Assembly: GCA_016871195.1 (NCBI GenBank)
Contig: VFZN01000013.1
Location: forward strand, 1 to 64,000
Direction: 5' to 3'
Length of the DNA: 64,000 nt
From: Acidobacteriota bacterium
GTDB lineage: Bacteria; Acidobacteriota; Vicinamibacteria; Vicinamibacterales; UBA2999
Shown in pieces: positions 19,830 through 29,207 of this stretch. Under the pieces are notes generated by a model. The model was not told the origin of the DNA. It made no database searches and saw only the letters and a list, made by a program, of their open reading frames with translations. How positions within the stretch are numbered: the stretch's first letter is position 1; every line of letters starts with the position of its first letter. The translations under genes were made by a program, and so were the position numbers.

Positions 19830-20132
19830 ATGCTCATCAGGATTCTGCCCAACGACAAAGGCAATCCGGCCGGGAAGCTGGCCGATGCCGAGCTGCACTT
19901 TGAACACGGCGAGCTGGCCGGCCTCAAGCTGGTGGGGTTTGCGGTGTGGGAACGACGGACCGGCGACGGTCGCAATGTGACGTTCCCGGCCCGCGCCTAT
20001 TCGGTCAACGGCGAGCGCCGCAGCTTCGCGCTGCTGCGGCCGCTGGCTGACACTGCGGGCCAGGACCACCTGCGCGATCTCATCCTGCACGCCTACGCCG
20101 AGTTCGAAGCGCAGCTGGCCGTGGCTAGCTGA
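19830..20132 (+). CDS. small conserved protein of unknown function, SpoVG-like pattern
   Basis: A 100-residue soluble protein with an N-terminal MLIRILPNDKGNPAGKLADA. The alternation of strands followed by a C-terminal helix (DLILHAYAEFEAQL) resembles the small beta-sheet/helix layout of SpoVG: an internal basic PARAYSVNGERRSFALL block sits where SpoVG binds nucleic acid. The resemblance is weak and by eye only. GGAG sits 10 bases before the ATG. It stands alone between divergent pgeF and the convergent radical SAM gene. Confidence 0.7.
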   Translation: MLIRILPNDKGNPAGKLADAELHFEHGELAGLKLVGFAVWERRTGDGRNVTFPARAYSVNGERRSFALLRPLADTAGQDHLRDLILHAYAEFEAQLAVAS

Positions 20133-20200
20133 CTGGCCCGTCGTTCTCGGGTGCTGTCATGCCGACGCGACGACTGGCCGCCCGGCACACAGGCGAGGCC

Positions 20201-21943
20201 CTAGGTCAGCATAGGCAGCAGCCGTGCGTTCTCGCGCGCGCGCTTGGGGGGCAGCGTCCACTCGGCGCGCGCGCTCTTCTCGAGTTCGCTGCGGAAGAAC
20301 GCCGCCTTCATGCCGCCGTCGATGATGTCCCACGGCAGCAGCGTATCGGCCGAGCGATCACGATAGATGTAAAAGTCGCCGTCGACGCCCGTGTCAGCCA
20401 CGGCCTTGCGCCACTGGCCACCGTTGCGCTCGGCTGCCTCAATCACCGGGGCCACGCGCCGGTCGCCCAGCGACATCAGGGCCTGGTAGTACGAGTGACG
20501 CTCGCTCTTGATGTTGAACCACACGTTGTCGATGCCCGCCACGAGGCTGCGCAGCCGGTCCATCTTGCGTTCAATCACGTCAGCCCGTTCCATGGCCATC
20601 CATTGATAGGCCGTGCCAGGCTTGGGCACCAGGGGATTCACGCTGGCGACGATGCGGCCGATGCGACCGCGGCCTCTGGCGTGCCGCATCATGATGTCGC
20701 GCAGACGCAGCGTCAGGTCCCGAATGGCCACCAGGTCTTCGTCGTCCTCGCCAGGCAGCCCGATCATGTAGTACAGCTTCAGGTTCTCGAGCCCGTTGGC
20801 GAAGATCAGCTCGGCGGCCGCCTCAATTTCGTCGTTGGTCACCGTCTTGTTGATGACGCGGCGCATGCGGTCAGAGCCGGTTTCTGGCGCAATCGTCAGC
20901 GACCGCTCTCCGCTGTCGTGCAGCAGCCGCACGATGGCGGGCGTCAGGTCATCCAGGCGCAGCGAGGCCGGAGAAATCGCATAGCCCATGTCCTTCAGCG
21001 ACGTGAGAATGTGCTCGATGTCTGGGTGATCGCACAGGGCAATCGACACGAGGCCGACTTTGGTCGCATGTGCGCGCGCCTCGCGCGCGAGCTGCAGGAT
21101 GCGGTCGGTCGGAAAGGCGCGGACAGGCAGGTAGTTGTAGCCCGCCCAGCAGAACCGGCACAAGTTGGCACATCCGCGTACCACTTCCACCAGAAAGCGC
21201 GACCCGAATTCGGTGTCGGGTGTGAAGATGCGCGTCGAGGGCGGGTCGCAGGCCTCAGTCGTCTTCAGCGCGGCCTTGCGCACCGTCGGGGGTGCCCCGG
21301 TGCCCTCGCGAGCCGTCATGGTCGCCAGCATGCCGTGCTCGCCGTATGTGACGTCGTAGAACGACGGCACGTAAAAGCCGCGGTGCCCCGCCAGCGTGCG
21401 CAGCAGCTGGCTGCGCGAGGCAATGCCGCACGCCTCCACCAGGGCCGGTACCAGTGCCTCCCCCTCGCCGGCGGCAATCACATCGGCAAACGGGGCCAGC
21501 GGTTCGGGATTCACAAACGTCACCGCCCCACCAATCACCACCAGGGGATGCCGATAGTCGCGCTCGGCGGCCCAGAGCGGAATATCACTCAGTCGCAGCA
21601 GCGTCAGCACGTTTGTGTAGTCCCACTCGAACGACACCGAGAGCGCCACCACGTCAAAGTCACGCACCGGCGTCTGCGATTCCAGGGTCACCAGCCGCAT
21701 ACCCGACTGCAGCAGCGCGGCCAGTTCCTGCTTGGGCGGCAGGAAGAACCGCTCACACACCACATCGGCGTGCGCATTCAGCAGGGAATACATCGTCTGA
21801 AGGCCGAGGTTCGACATCCCAACGAAGTAGGTATTGGGAAACGCCAGCGCCACGCGCAGCCGATTGGCGTGCGGTTTTCTGATGGAGCCCACCTCTTTGG
21901 AAAGGATGAGCTGTGCGGAGTCGCGCTGCGAGCGGATTGTCAT
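20201..21943 (-). CDS. B12-binding-type radical SAM protein (TIGR03960-like)
   Basis: A 580-residue protein. The N-terminal part (about 25-200) is a cobalamin-binding-like Rossmann domain (VALAFPNTYFVGMSNLGLQT, LVVIGGAVTFVNPEPLAPF). The radical SAM cluster ligands are C258, C262 and C265 in RGCANLCRFC, followed by IAPETGSDRMRRVINK and LKLYYMIGLPGEDDEDL. This is the family often paired with a DUF2344 protein near RNase G and rplU; no such partner is seen here. Its substrate is not established. The ATG sits against a strong hairpin (21945-22011), and the gene follows ftsZ by 84 bases on the same strand, so it may extend the dcw transcript. Confidence 0.85.
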   Translation of the reverse strand: MTIRSQRDSAQLILSKEVGSIRKPHANRLRVALAFPNTYFVGMSNLGLQTMYSLLNAHADVVCERFFLPPKQELAALLQSGMRLVTLESQTPVRDFDVVALSVSFEWDYTNVLTLLRLSDIPLWAAERDYRHPLVVIGGAVTFVNPEPLAPFADVIAAGEGEALVPALVEACGIASRSQLLRTLAGHRGFYVPSFYDVTYGEHGMLATMTAREGTGAPPTVRKAALKTTEACDPPSTRIFTPDTEFGSRFLVEVVRGCANLCRFCWAGYNYLPVRAFPTDRILQLAREARAHATKVGLVSIALCDHPDIEHILTSLKDMGYAISPASLRLDDLTPAIVRLLHDSGERSLTIAPETGSDRMRRVINKTVTNDEIEAAAELIFANGLENLKLYYMIGLPGEDDEDLVAIRDLTLRLRDIMMRHARGRGRIGRIVASVNPLVPKPGTAYQWMAMERADVIERKMDRLRSLVAGIDNVWFNIKSERHSYYQALMSLGDRRVAPVIEAAERNGGQWRKAVADTGVDGDFYIYRDRSADTLLPWDIIDGGMKAAFFRSELEKSARAEWTLPPKRARENARLLPMLT

Positions 21944-21944
21944 T

Positions 21945-22011
21945 GGAGACCCAGGGGACCGTCGAACTGCACCTGCACCGCAGGCGGCGCCGCCGTGTCC
22001 CGTGGGTCTTC
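21945..22011 (-). promoter_or_regulatory. leader hairpin touching the radical SAM start codon
   Basis: In the RNA sense the arms AGACCCACGGGA and TCCCCTGGGTCT pair over 11 of 12 positions, with two further G-C pairs outside. They enclose a 12-base palindrome GGCGGCGCCGCC (21983-21994) and a CTGC/GCAG stem. The 3' arm ends one base before the ATG, and no Shine-Dalgarno is free. It could be an attenuator after ftsZ or a translational block. Confidence 0.5.
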
Positions 22012-22027
22012 CTACTGTATCACCGGC

Positions 22028-23290
22028 CTACAGGTCATTCCGTCGCAGAAATGCCGGCACGTCGAGATCGAGTTGCGGCGTTCCGTCCTGATCGGCCGCT
22101 CCTGTGGCGTCTGCCGCGCCCTCGGCTTCCGGAGCAAACGTCTGTCCCACAGCCACGGCTCTTGGCAGTTCGATCGCCGGACGGCGGTTGATGTTTACCG
22201 ACGGAGTATGCGCCTCGCGCGGCTGCGGCACCGGAATGGCGCGGGCGACCCGCGCAAATTCCGACAGGTCGGTGGGCGTCGTCGACGCGGACCGAGGTGC
22301 TGACCGGTCATCGAAACCGGTGGCAATCACGGTGATCTTGACGCGTCCCTCGAGTGTCGGATCAACCACGGCCCCGAAGATGATGTTGGCATCCTCGTGG
22401 GCCGCGTTCTCGATGATCGACATCGCCTCGTTCACCTCGATGAGTGACAAATCGTGGCCCCCAGTCACGTTGACGATGACGCCGCGGGCGCCGTCGACCC
22501 TGGCATCCTCCAGCAGCGGGCTGGAGATGGCCCGCGTGGCGGCGGTCGTCGCGCGGTCATGACCGTCCGCGATCGCCGTGCCCATCATCGCCACCCCCAT
22601 GCTCGACATGATGGTCTTCACGTCGGCAAAGTCGAGGTTGATGATGCCGGGGAACAGAATCAGGTCGGAAATGCCCTGAATCGACTGTCGAAGCACATCG
22701 TCGGCCGTCGTGAAGGCGTCGAGCATGCTGGTGTTCCTGTCGATGACCGACAGCAGACGTTCGTTGGGGATGGTGATGACCGTGTCGACCACCTCCTGCA
22801 GGGCGGCCAGTCCCGCATCGGCCTGGCGGGCGCGCTTGCGTCCTTCGAACTTGAAGGGCTTGGTGACCACCGCCACGGTCAGCGCACCCAGCTCACTGGC
22901 GAGCGAGGCGATGACGGGTGCGGCGCCAGTGCCGGTGCCTCCACCAAGGCCGGTGGTGACAAACACCAGATCGGCCCCGGTCAGGGCGTGCACCAACGCG
23001 TCAGTATCTTCGAGCGCCGCCTGCCGACCGACGTTCGGGTCGGCGCCTGCGCCCAGTCCCTTGGTCAGCTTGTCGCCGATCTGCAGCTTGATCGGGGCAG
23101 GGTTGCCACGCAGGGCCTGGGCGTCCGTATTGGCGACGATGAACTCGACGCCCGACAGGCCGGCCTGCACCATGCGGGTCACGGCATTGCTGCCGCCACC
23201 GCCCACCCCCACCACCTTGATGCGGGCACCGGGTCGCTGATTCTCATCCAGGGTCAGTCGTGGCACGTTGCTGCTCATGTGATCTCCCAT
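22028..23290 (-). CDS. ftsZ: cell division protein FtsZ
   Basis: A 420-residue tubulin homologue. The nucleotide pocket has [11 protein letters not shown] and the signature [13 protein letters not shown]; the synergy loop is [12 protein letters not shown] variable linker of about 60 residues ends in the conserved tail [10 protein letters not shown], which binds FtsA and other partners. It polymerises into the division ring. AGGAGG (23295-23300) overlaps the ftsA stop and sits 4 bases before the ATG at 23290; a second ATG at 23278 is also possible. Last gene of the dcw cluster. Confidence 0.97.
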   Translation of the reverse strand: MGDHMSSNVPRLTLDENQRPGARIKVVGVGGGGSNAVTRMVQAGLSGVEFIVANTDAQALRGNPAPIKLQIGDKLTKGLGAGADPNVGRQAALEDTDALVHALTGADLVFVTTGLGGGTGTGAAPVIASLASELGALTVAVVTKPFKFEGRKRARQADAGLAALQEVVDTVITIPNERLLSVIDRNTSMLDAFTTADDVLRQSIQGISDLILFPGIINLDFADVKTIMSSMGVAMMGTAIADGHDRATTAATRAISSPLLEDARVDGARGVIVNVTGGHDLSLIEVNEAMSIIENAAHEDANIIFGAVVDPTLEGRVKITVIATGFDDRSAPRSASTTPTDLSEFARVARAIPVPQPREAHTPSVNINRRPAIELPRAVAVGQTFAPEAEGAADATGAADQDGTPQLDLDVPAFLRRNDL

Positions 23291-23298
23291 CCCGCCTC

Positions 23299-24528
23299 CT
23301 AAAAAAACTCTTTGAAGACTGTCCGCAGTCGTTCGAATAGTCCTGCCCATGCCTGTCCCGACTCCGGCGCGGTCGATACCCGCTGCCGCTCGGCATAGCG
23401 CACCAGACCCACTGCCGTCGCATACGACGGATTGGCGACGTGGTCGGCCAGACCACCCACACCCGTCGGCGATGCCCGCCTGATCGGCAAGTCGAAAATC
23501 TGCTCGGCAATTTCGGCCAGCCCGTCAAGCTGTGCACCACCACCGGTCAGTACGAGGCCCGAATTGAGCGATTTCTCGTAGCCCGACTTTGAAATTTCAT
23601 CCCACACCAGGTGAAACAATTCCTCTGCTCTCGGCTGCAGAATGTCCGAGAGCATGCGGCGGGCCATCACGCGCGGACGACGTCCGCCGATGCTGGCCAC
23701 TTCCATCGTTTCCTCTTCCCCGACCATCGACGACAGCGCGCAGCCCACGCGGCGCTTGACCTTCTCGGCCTCGGGCAGCGGCGTCCGCAGGCCCACGGCC
23801 ACGTCGCTCGTGAAGTGATCGCCACCGACGGCGACGACACCCGTGTGCCACAGGCTGCCGCGCTCGTAGATTGCAAGGTCGGCTGTGCCACCACCAATGT
23901 CGATGAGGGCGACGCCCAGGTCTTTTTCGTCGGCCGTCAGCACAGACTCGGCGGCGGCCAGTTGGCTGACCACGGTCTGGCTGACCTCAACGCCGGCCCG
24001 GTTGACGCAGGCCACCAGGTTCTGGATGGCGGTCGCGCTGCCGGTGACAATGTGGACGTTGACTTCCAAGCGAGCCCCGGTGAGGCCGACCGGCTCGCCG
24101 ATGCCTTCCTGCTCATCGACCACAAAGTCCTGGGGCAGCACATGGATGATCTCGCGGCCCGAGGGGAGCGACACGGCGCTGGCGGCATCGATGGCACGGC
24201 GCACATCCTCTCGACTGACCTCGCGATTCCTGCCAGCCACAGCCACCACGCCGCGCGAGTTGAAGCCCTTGATGCCCGGGCCGCTCAAGGCCAGGGTCAC
24301 CGATCCGATCTCGACGCCGGCCATGTGTTCGGCTTCGTCGATCGAGCGCTTGATGGAGTCGACGGCCGCGTCCAGGCTGACCACGACTCCACGCTTGATG
24401 CCCTTCGACTCGGTCGATCCAATGCCAATGACGTCGACCTGGCCGGGCCCGTGGATTTCCCCGACAACCGTGCACACCTTCGATGTGCCGATATCCAGTC
24501 CCACGACATAGCGGTCAGGCTGTGCCAT
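23299..24528 (-). CDS. ftsA: cell division protein FtsA
   Basis: A 409-residue actin-like ATPase that tethers FtsZ to the membrane. Motifs: [17 protein letters not shown] (phosphate 1), [16 protein letters not shown] (phosphate 2) and [16 protein letters not shown] (adenosine). The C-terminus ends in a short basic/hydrophobic amphipathic helix ([12 protein letters not shown]). The ATG at 24528 follows GGAGG with 4-base spacing; the in-frame GTG just before it is too close. It sits 8 bases upstream of ftsZ and 20 bases after ftsQ. Confidence 0.96.
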   Translation of the reverse strand: MAQPDRYVVGLDIGTSKVCTVVGEIHGPGQVDVIGIGSTESKGIKRGVVVSLDAAVDSIKRSIDEAEHMAGVEIGSVTLALSGPGIKGFNSRGVVAVAGRNREVSREDVRRAIDAASAVSLPSGREIIHVLPQDFVVDEQEGIGEPVGLTGARLEVNVHIVTGSATAIQNLVACVNRAGVEVSQTVVSQLAAAESVLTADEKDLGVALIDIGGGTADLAIYERGSLWHTGVVAVGGDHFTSDVAVGLRTPLPEAEKVKRRVGCALSSMVGEEETMEVASIGGRRPRVMARRMLSDILQPRAEELFHLVWDEISKSGYEKSLNSGLVLTGGGAQLDGLAEIAEQIFDLPIRRASPTGVGGLADHVANPSYATAVGLVRYAERQRVSTAPESGQAWAGLFERLRTVFKEFF

Positions 24529-24548
24529 CACTCCTCCGATTCCTCACA

Positions 24549-25397
24549 TCAGGGCCGCGGGCCGGCCGAGGCCTGGCGCACGGGCTTCACATACAAGCGG
24601 TCAGGAAACCGCAGGTCCACATACTCGAGGCCAGACGACAGCCGCTCGCGCACCGTCGCACCAAGGTCGAGATACTGCTGCACACGTGCGGCAAACTGGT
24701 CGGTGCCCAGATAGAGGGCCGTAGGATCGCCGTTGAGCCAGACCACGACGTTGCCGGCGTCCGACACATCAACCTGCGACACCTGCCGGGCCAGCGCCGG
24801 CTGTGTCCCGAAGGAACTGAGGACCCGACCCGTCAGCGACAACCGCTCTGCATCGATCGCCAGGGCCACGCTGCCCGGGGTCAAGAGTCCCTCGACAATC
24901 GGTAGGTTGAACGCCGCATACGCCGGGCCGTATTCGTCGATGATCATGCCGTCACTGTCGACGAGATACAGCGTGCTGCCGAGCCGCGCAATGGCGATCG
25001 GCGACCGCTCGGTGATGCGCACGGCGACGGTCGACGGCAGCTCTCGCCGAAGCGTGGCGTCGTGGACCCACGGCAGCGCATGCAGGCGGTCCTGCCACTC
25101 GGCCAGGTCGACGTCGAATATGTGCCGGCCCTTGAGCTCGTCGAGCACACCCAGCACGTCGCCCTCCGACATGCGGTGGGTGCCAGTCACCCTGATGTCC
25201 TGTACGCGCAACCACGGCGAGGTGAGGCCTGACACCACAGACCATGCCATCGCCACCAGCACGCCGACCACCGCCACGATCAGGGCTGCCACACGCCATC
25301 GCGGCGACGGCGTCGTGCGTCGGGGTTGTGTCGACGGCTTGACCTGCGCACGCCGAAACCGCTTGTCGGCCGGGGCTGTGACAACAGGCGCGGTCAT
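24549..25397 (-). CDS. ftsQ: cell division protein FtsQ
   Basis: A 282-residue bitopic protein. A basic cytoplasmic stretch (to about 38) is followed by one membrane helix (VAALIVAVVGVLVAMAWSVV) and the POTRA domain (LRVQDIRVTGTHRMSEGDVL). The FtsQ beta domain ends at the C-terminus. It scaffolds FtsB/FtsL and the septal synthase FtsWI. The ATG overlaps the murC stop as ATGA. murB and ddl, which often lie between murC and ftsQ, are missing. Confidence 0.93.
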   Translation of the reverse strand: MTAPVVTAPADKRFRRAQVKPSTQPRRTTPSPRWRVAALIVAVVGVLVAMAWSVVSGLTSPWLRVQDIRVTGTHRMSEGDVLGVLDELKGRHIFDVDLAEWQDRLHALPWVHDATLRRELPSTVAVRITERSPIAIARLGSTLYLVDSDGMIIDEYGPAYAAFNLPIVEGLLTPGSVALAIDAERLSLTGRVLSSFGTQPALARQVSQVDVSDAGNVVVWLNGDPTALYLGTDQFAARVQQYLDLGATVRERLSSGLEYVDLRFPDRLYVKPVRQASAGPRP

Positions 25398-26812
25398 GCC
25401 GTCCCTCCGTCCGCCGTCATCGCCGAGAGCGCCACCACGACACGGGCCGCCGTGCCACCGATCGAACCGGCACCGAGCGTGATGACGAGATCGCCAGGAC
25501 GCGACAGGCGGGCGACGGCCGACGGCAGCGCCGACAGGTCGGGCACCACCTGCACGGGCGTGCCGTGTTCCGCCCGGATGGCCGCCGCCAGTGCCTCGAT
25601 GGTCACGCCGGGAATCGGGGCCTCGCTCGCGGGATAGATGTCGGTCAGCACCACGGCGTCAGCCGTGGCCAGGGTGCGCGCGAACTCGGGCATGAGGTCA
25701 CGCGTCCGCGTGAACCGATGCGGCTGGAATGCCAGCACGATCCGGGTGGGCTGCGCGGCGCGCGCAGCCGCCAGCACGGCGGCGATCTCCGTGGGATGAT
25801 GCCCGTAGTCGTCAACGACCACCACGCCGTTCACCTCGCCCACGCGCTGGAACCGGCGATCTGCGCCGCGGAATCCGGCAAGGGCCTCCGCCATGCGGGC
25901 AAAGGGCACGTCGAGTTCCAGGGCCACCGCCACCGCGGCCAGCGCATTGAGCACCGAGTGCCGTCCTGGCACCTGCAGGCGCAGATCGCCGAGCACCTGG
26001 CCCTCGCCCGCGCGGTGCGCGTCGTGCAGCACGAGGCGGCAGCGCGATCCGAATCCCTCGAGGACCACATCGGTCGCCACCAGTTGTGCCTCAGGATGGT
26101 CGATGCCGTAAGTCACGGTGCGCCGCGTCAGCCTCGGAAGAATCGCACGCAGCGGGGCATCGTCAGCGCACGCAATGACTGCGCCGTAGAACGGCACCTT
26201 CCCTGCGAACTCGACGAAGGCCGATTCGAGATCGGCATAGCTGCCGTAGGCGTCCATGTGTTCGCGGTCGAGATTGGTGATGACCGCCAGGGTCGGTGAC
26301 AGCCGCAGGAACGACCGGTCACTTTCGTCGGCCTCGACGACCATCCACTCGCCCCGCCCGAGGCGGGCGTTGCTGCCAAAGGCACTGAGCTTGCCACCAA
26401 TCACGGCGGTGGGATCAAGCCCGGCCTGCTCGAGCACCAGCGCCACCATCGAGGTGGTACTGGTCTTGCCGTGCGCACCGGCGACTGCAATGCCCGACCG
26501 CAGGCGCATCAGCTCGGCGAGCATTTCCGCCCGGGGAATGACAGGAATGTGCCGCTGCCGCGCGTCGATCATTTCAGGATTGTCAGGACGGATGGCCGAC
26601 GAGTAGACCACCACATCGGCGTTGCCGACATGCGATGCGGCGTGTCCGACATGCACCGTGATGCCCAGCTGTGCGAGCCGGTCGGTCAGGTCGGTGCGGC
26701 GCGCATCTGAACCCGACACCCGGTAGCCGAGGTTGACCAGCAACTCGGCAATGCCGCTCATGCCGATGCCCCCGATGCCGATGAAGTGCACCCGCCTCGT
26801 CTTACCCAGCAA
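25394..26812 (-). CDS. murC: UDP-N-acetylmuramate--L-alanine ligase MurC
   Basis: A 472-residue Mur ligase. Motifs: N-terminal VHFIGIGGIGMSGIAELL (UDP site), ATP loop GAHGKTSTTSM, and VVVDDYGHHPTEI in the C-terminal domain. It adds L-Ala to UDP-MurNAc in the cytoplasm. The TTG at 26812 gives MLGKTRRVHFIG, the typical N-terminus, and overlaps the end of murG by 11 bases; the longer ATG-started frame (26878) lies in murG and adds an atypical Arg/Pro-rich leader. Confidence 0.94.
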   Translation of the reverse strand: MLGKTRRVHFIGIGGIGMSGIAELLVNLGYRVSGSDARRTDLTDRLAQLGITVHVGHAASHVGNADVVVYSSAIRPDNPEMIDARQRHIPVIPRAEMLAELMRLRSGIAVAGAHGKTSTTSMVALVLEQAGLDPTAVIGGKLSAFGSNARLGRGEWMVVEADESDRSFLRLSPTLAVITNLDREHMDAYGSYADLESAFVEFAGKVPFYGAVIACADDAPLRAILPRLTRRTVTYGIDHPEAQLVATDVVLEGFGSRCRLVLHDAHRAGEGQVLGDLRLQVPGRHSVLNALAAVAVALELDVPFARMAEALAGFRGADRRFQRVGEVNGVVVVDDYGHHPTEIAAVLAAARAAQPTRIVLAFQPHRFTRTRDLMPEFARTLATADAVVLTDIYPASEAPIPGVTIEALAAAIRAEHGTPVQVVPDLSALPSAVARLSRPGDLVITLGAGSIGGTAARVVVALSAMTADGGTA

Positions 26813-27884
26813 GGGCCACCACCTGATCGGCAATGCGCGCCGCCGCATTGGCATGCGCGAGGGTGCGGGCACGGGCACTCATCGCCGCGCGCCTCGGGGC
26901 ATCGGTCGCCAGCGCCAGTACGGCCTCAGCCAGGCGTGCGCCGGTCAGCGTGGCCTGCTCGAGGACCAGCGCCGCACCGTCGCGGGCAAACGCCTCGGCG
27001 TTCTTCCGCTGATGGTCATCCGTCGCCGTCGGCAGCGGCACCAGAATCGCCGCCCGCCCAGAGGCCGCCAGCTCAGACAGCGTTGTCGCTCCGGCGCGAC
27101 AGACCACGAGATCGGCGTCGCGCATGGCCTGATCCATGTCGTACAGAAACGCGTCGACGTGCACGTCCAGCGCAGTCTGTGCATACCCCGTGGTGACCTC
27201 CGCCTGGTCACGCGCCCCGGTCTGGTGCGTCACCTGCAGCGCCACGCCCGAGGCCGCCAGCAGCGGCGCGGCCTCGACCATCGCCCGATTAATCGCCTGT
27301 GCGCCCTGCGACCCACCAGACACCAGCACACGGACCCGCGCCCCGTTCACGGCCACGGCCGCAGGTGCGTGAAAAAAATTCTCGCGCACGGGATTGCCCG
27401 CCAGAAAACCCACACGGGGGAAGAACCGCAGCGCCTCGGCGAAGTTGACGGCTGCCGCCCGCACGACCGGCGCGAGCAGCCGGTTGGTCAGGCCCGGCAG
27501 CGCATTTTGCTCCAGCAGCAGCGTCGGCATCCGTCGCAGCGCCGCCAGAGCGAGCACTGGCCCTGACGAGTAGCCACCGACGCCCACCACCACCGACGGA
27601 TGCCGCACCGAAAGAACGCGCCACGCGTCAATTGCTGACAGGGGCAGGGTCAGCAGGCCGCGCACCAGTGCCACGACCGACTTCCCCTTCAGCCCGGCCA
27701 CGCGAATCGTGTCGAGCACAAATCCTTCGCGCGGCACGACGCGACTCTCAAGGCCCGCCATGGTGCCAACAAACGTCACCACGGTCGACGCATCGCGCCG
27801 CTGCAGTTCGCGGGCGACCGCGATGCCCGGATACAAATGGCCGCCGGTGCCGCCACCGGCGATGAGCACGCGACGGGGCATCAT
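26802..27884 (-). CDS. murG: UDP-GlcNAc:undecaprenyl-PP-MurNAc-pentapeptide transferase MurG
   Basis: A 360-residue GT28. Family motifs: IAGGGTGGHLYPGIAVA (first G-loop), GGYSSGPVLALAAL, VSGGSQGAQAIN (third G-loop) and LVVCRAGATTLSELAASG, then LPTATDDHQRKNAE. It makes lipid II from lipid I at the inner face of the membrane. The ATG at 27884 overlaps the ftsW stop as ATGA. The long upstream extension in frame is antisense-like sequence inside ftsW and is rejected. Confidence 0.95.
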   Translation of the reverse strand: MMPRRVLIAGGGTGGHLYPGIAVARELQRRDASTVVTFVGTMAGLESRVVPREGFVLDTIRVAGLKGKSVVALVRGLLTLPLSAIDAWRVLSVRHPSVVVGVGGYSSGPVLALAALRRMPTLLLEQNALPGLTNRLLAPVVRAAAVNFAEALRFFPRVGFLAGNPVRENFFHAPAAVAVNGARVRVLVSGGSQGAQAINRAMVEAAPLLAASGVALQVTHQTGARDQAEVTTGYAQTALDVHVDAFLYDMDQAMRDADLVVCRAGATTLSELAASGRAAILVPLPTATDDHQRKNAEAFARDGAALVLEQATLTGARLAEAVLALATDAPRRAAMSARARTLAHANAAARIADQVVALAG

Positions 27885-28990
27885 GTCGATTTCCGTCCCT
27901 GGCTGACATGCTGCGAGATGTTCAGCAGCACCCCGACACCCACGAGATTGATCAGCAGCGACGACCCGCCGGCACTGACGAGCGGTAGCGGAATGCCCTT
28001 GGTCGGTGCCAGCCCCAGCACGACGCTCATGTTCACGAATGCCTGCAGCACGAGCATCAGCGTGAGACCGAGCGCGAGATAGGAACCGAATGGATCCTGA
28101 ATGCGCGCTGACAGCCGAAGCCCGCGCCATGCCAGCACACAGAAGCACGCCAGCACGATCACGGCGCCGACCAGGCCTGTCTCTTCGGAAATCACCGCAA
28201 AGATAAAGTCGGTGTGCGGGTCGGGCAGGTAGAAAAATTTCTGCGTGCTCTGCATCAACCCCTTGCCCGTCACACCGCCGGTGCCCACCGCCTGCAGCGA
28301 CTGAATGATCTGGAAGCCATCGCCGCGCGGATCGGTCCAGGGGTCGAGAAACGTGGTCAGTCGGCGCCGTCGATAGTCGGCCTGCATGAGGACGACGAAT
28401 GCCGCCGGCACTCCCACCAGCAGGATGGTCCCCATGTAACGCCAGCTGAGACCCGCCGCAAACACCATGCAGCCGACCACGGCCACGATGGCGACCGACG
28501 TGCCGAAGTCTGGCTCGATGACGATAAGCCCGGCGAGCGTGCCCACCACCGCAATGATGGGCAACAGAGTCTGGGGGATGTCGTTGATGCGATCCGCCCG
28601 TCGCTCAAGCATGATCGCGGCGAACAGAATTGCCGCCAGCTTCGCCACTTCCGAGGGCTGGATGCCAAAGCCCGCCAGGCCAAACCAGCGCCGCGCGCCA
28701 TTGATCGGCCGCGAGAACAGAACGGCCACCAGCATCACCACCACCAGACCCAGCAGCGTCCACATCAGCCGGTCATTGCGATACCGTCGATAGTCGACGT
28801 GCATCATGCCCACCATGAAGACGCAGCCCAGCAGGGCCCACATCAGCTGCTTGCTCGAGAAGGCCGTCGATTGCTGGAAGCGGACGTCGGCCATGACCGC
28901 CGACGCGCTGTACACCATCACCACGCTGATGAGCACCAGCGCAATGGTGGCTATGAACATCCATCGATCCGATTGCAGCTTCTGGGCCAT
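27881..28990 (-). CDS. ftsW: septal peptidoglycan glycosyltransferase FtsW
   Basis: A 369-residue SEDS protein with about ten membrane helices, starting MAQKLQSDRWMFIATIALVLI. The family segments are LAGFGIQPSEVAKLAAILF, IIQSLQAVGTGGVTGKGLM, HTDFIFAVISEETGLVGA and LPLVSAGGSSLLINL. It polymerises glycan from lipid II at the septum with FtsI. It is preceded by a 217-base gap holding a large inverted-repeat structure, the only sizeable gap in the dcw cluster. Confidence 0.95.
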   Translation of the reverse strand: MAQKLQSDRWMFIATIALVLISVVMVYSASAVMADVRFQQSTAFSSKQLMWALLGCVFMVGMMHVDYRRYRNDRLMWTLLGLVVVMLVAVLFSRPINGARRWFGLAGFGIQPSEVAKLAAILFAAIMLERRADRINDIPQTLLPIIAVVGTLAGLIVIEPDFGTSVAIVAVVGCMVFAAGLSWRYMGTILLVGVPAAFVVLMQADYRRRRLTTFLDPWTDPRGDGFQIIQSLQAVGTGGVTGKGLMQSTQKFFYLPDPHTDFIFAVISEETGLVGAVIVLACFCVLAWRGLRLSARIQDPFGSYLALGLTLMLVLQAFVNMSVVLGLAPTKGIPLPLVSAGGSSLLINLVGVGVLLNISQHVSQGRKST

Positions 28991-29067
28991 GCGAACTGTC
29001 GCGTCTCTCTTTCTTCCGATACGGGGCTAAAGTTTTCCGCGCCCGGTTCGATACAACGGATGCGGTG

Positions 29068-29199
29068 CACAGAAGCCGCCAGCGGTCGTCAGCCGACTGA
29101 GGGGATGAGACACAGGTCTCGCAGGCGGAACTGCCTGCGTTCCCAGCGACCCGCTCTCACCCGCCATCATCCGACTGACGACAGCTCACGGCTTCTGTG
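29068..29199 (-). repeat. 132-bp nested inverted-repeat element between murD and ftsW
   Basis: Outer arms CACAGAAGCCG (29068-29078) and CGGCTTCTGTG (29189-29199) are perfect 11-base complements. Inside lie GTCGTCAG (29085-29092) with CTGACGAC (29175-29182), then TGAGA plus GGG (29102-29110) with TCTCACCC (29155-29162), GGTC with GACC, and an apical CGCAGGC/GCCTGCG stem (29120-29126, 29133-29139) with a 6-base loop. The nesting is colinear, so the RNA would fold as one long rod. No ORF or T-run is seen. It may be a structured leader or processing site for ftsW, or a MITE-like insertion; no clear target duplication flanks it. Confidence 0.65.
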
Positions 29200-29207
29200 T
29201 GACGTGC

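Noticed and set aside
20159-22303. 714-residue plus-strand open frame
   Set aside because: It is antisense to the radical SAM gene and the end of ftsZ, has His/Gln/Arg-biased composition and no family motif; it is a GC-rich shadow.
26878-28148. Long N-terminal extensions of murC and murG from the most distant start codons
   Set aside because: The extensions lie inside neighbouring genes and are low-complexity; the TTG (murC, 26812) and ATGA-coupled ATG (murG, 27884) starts give the typical family N-termini.
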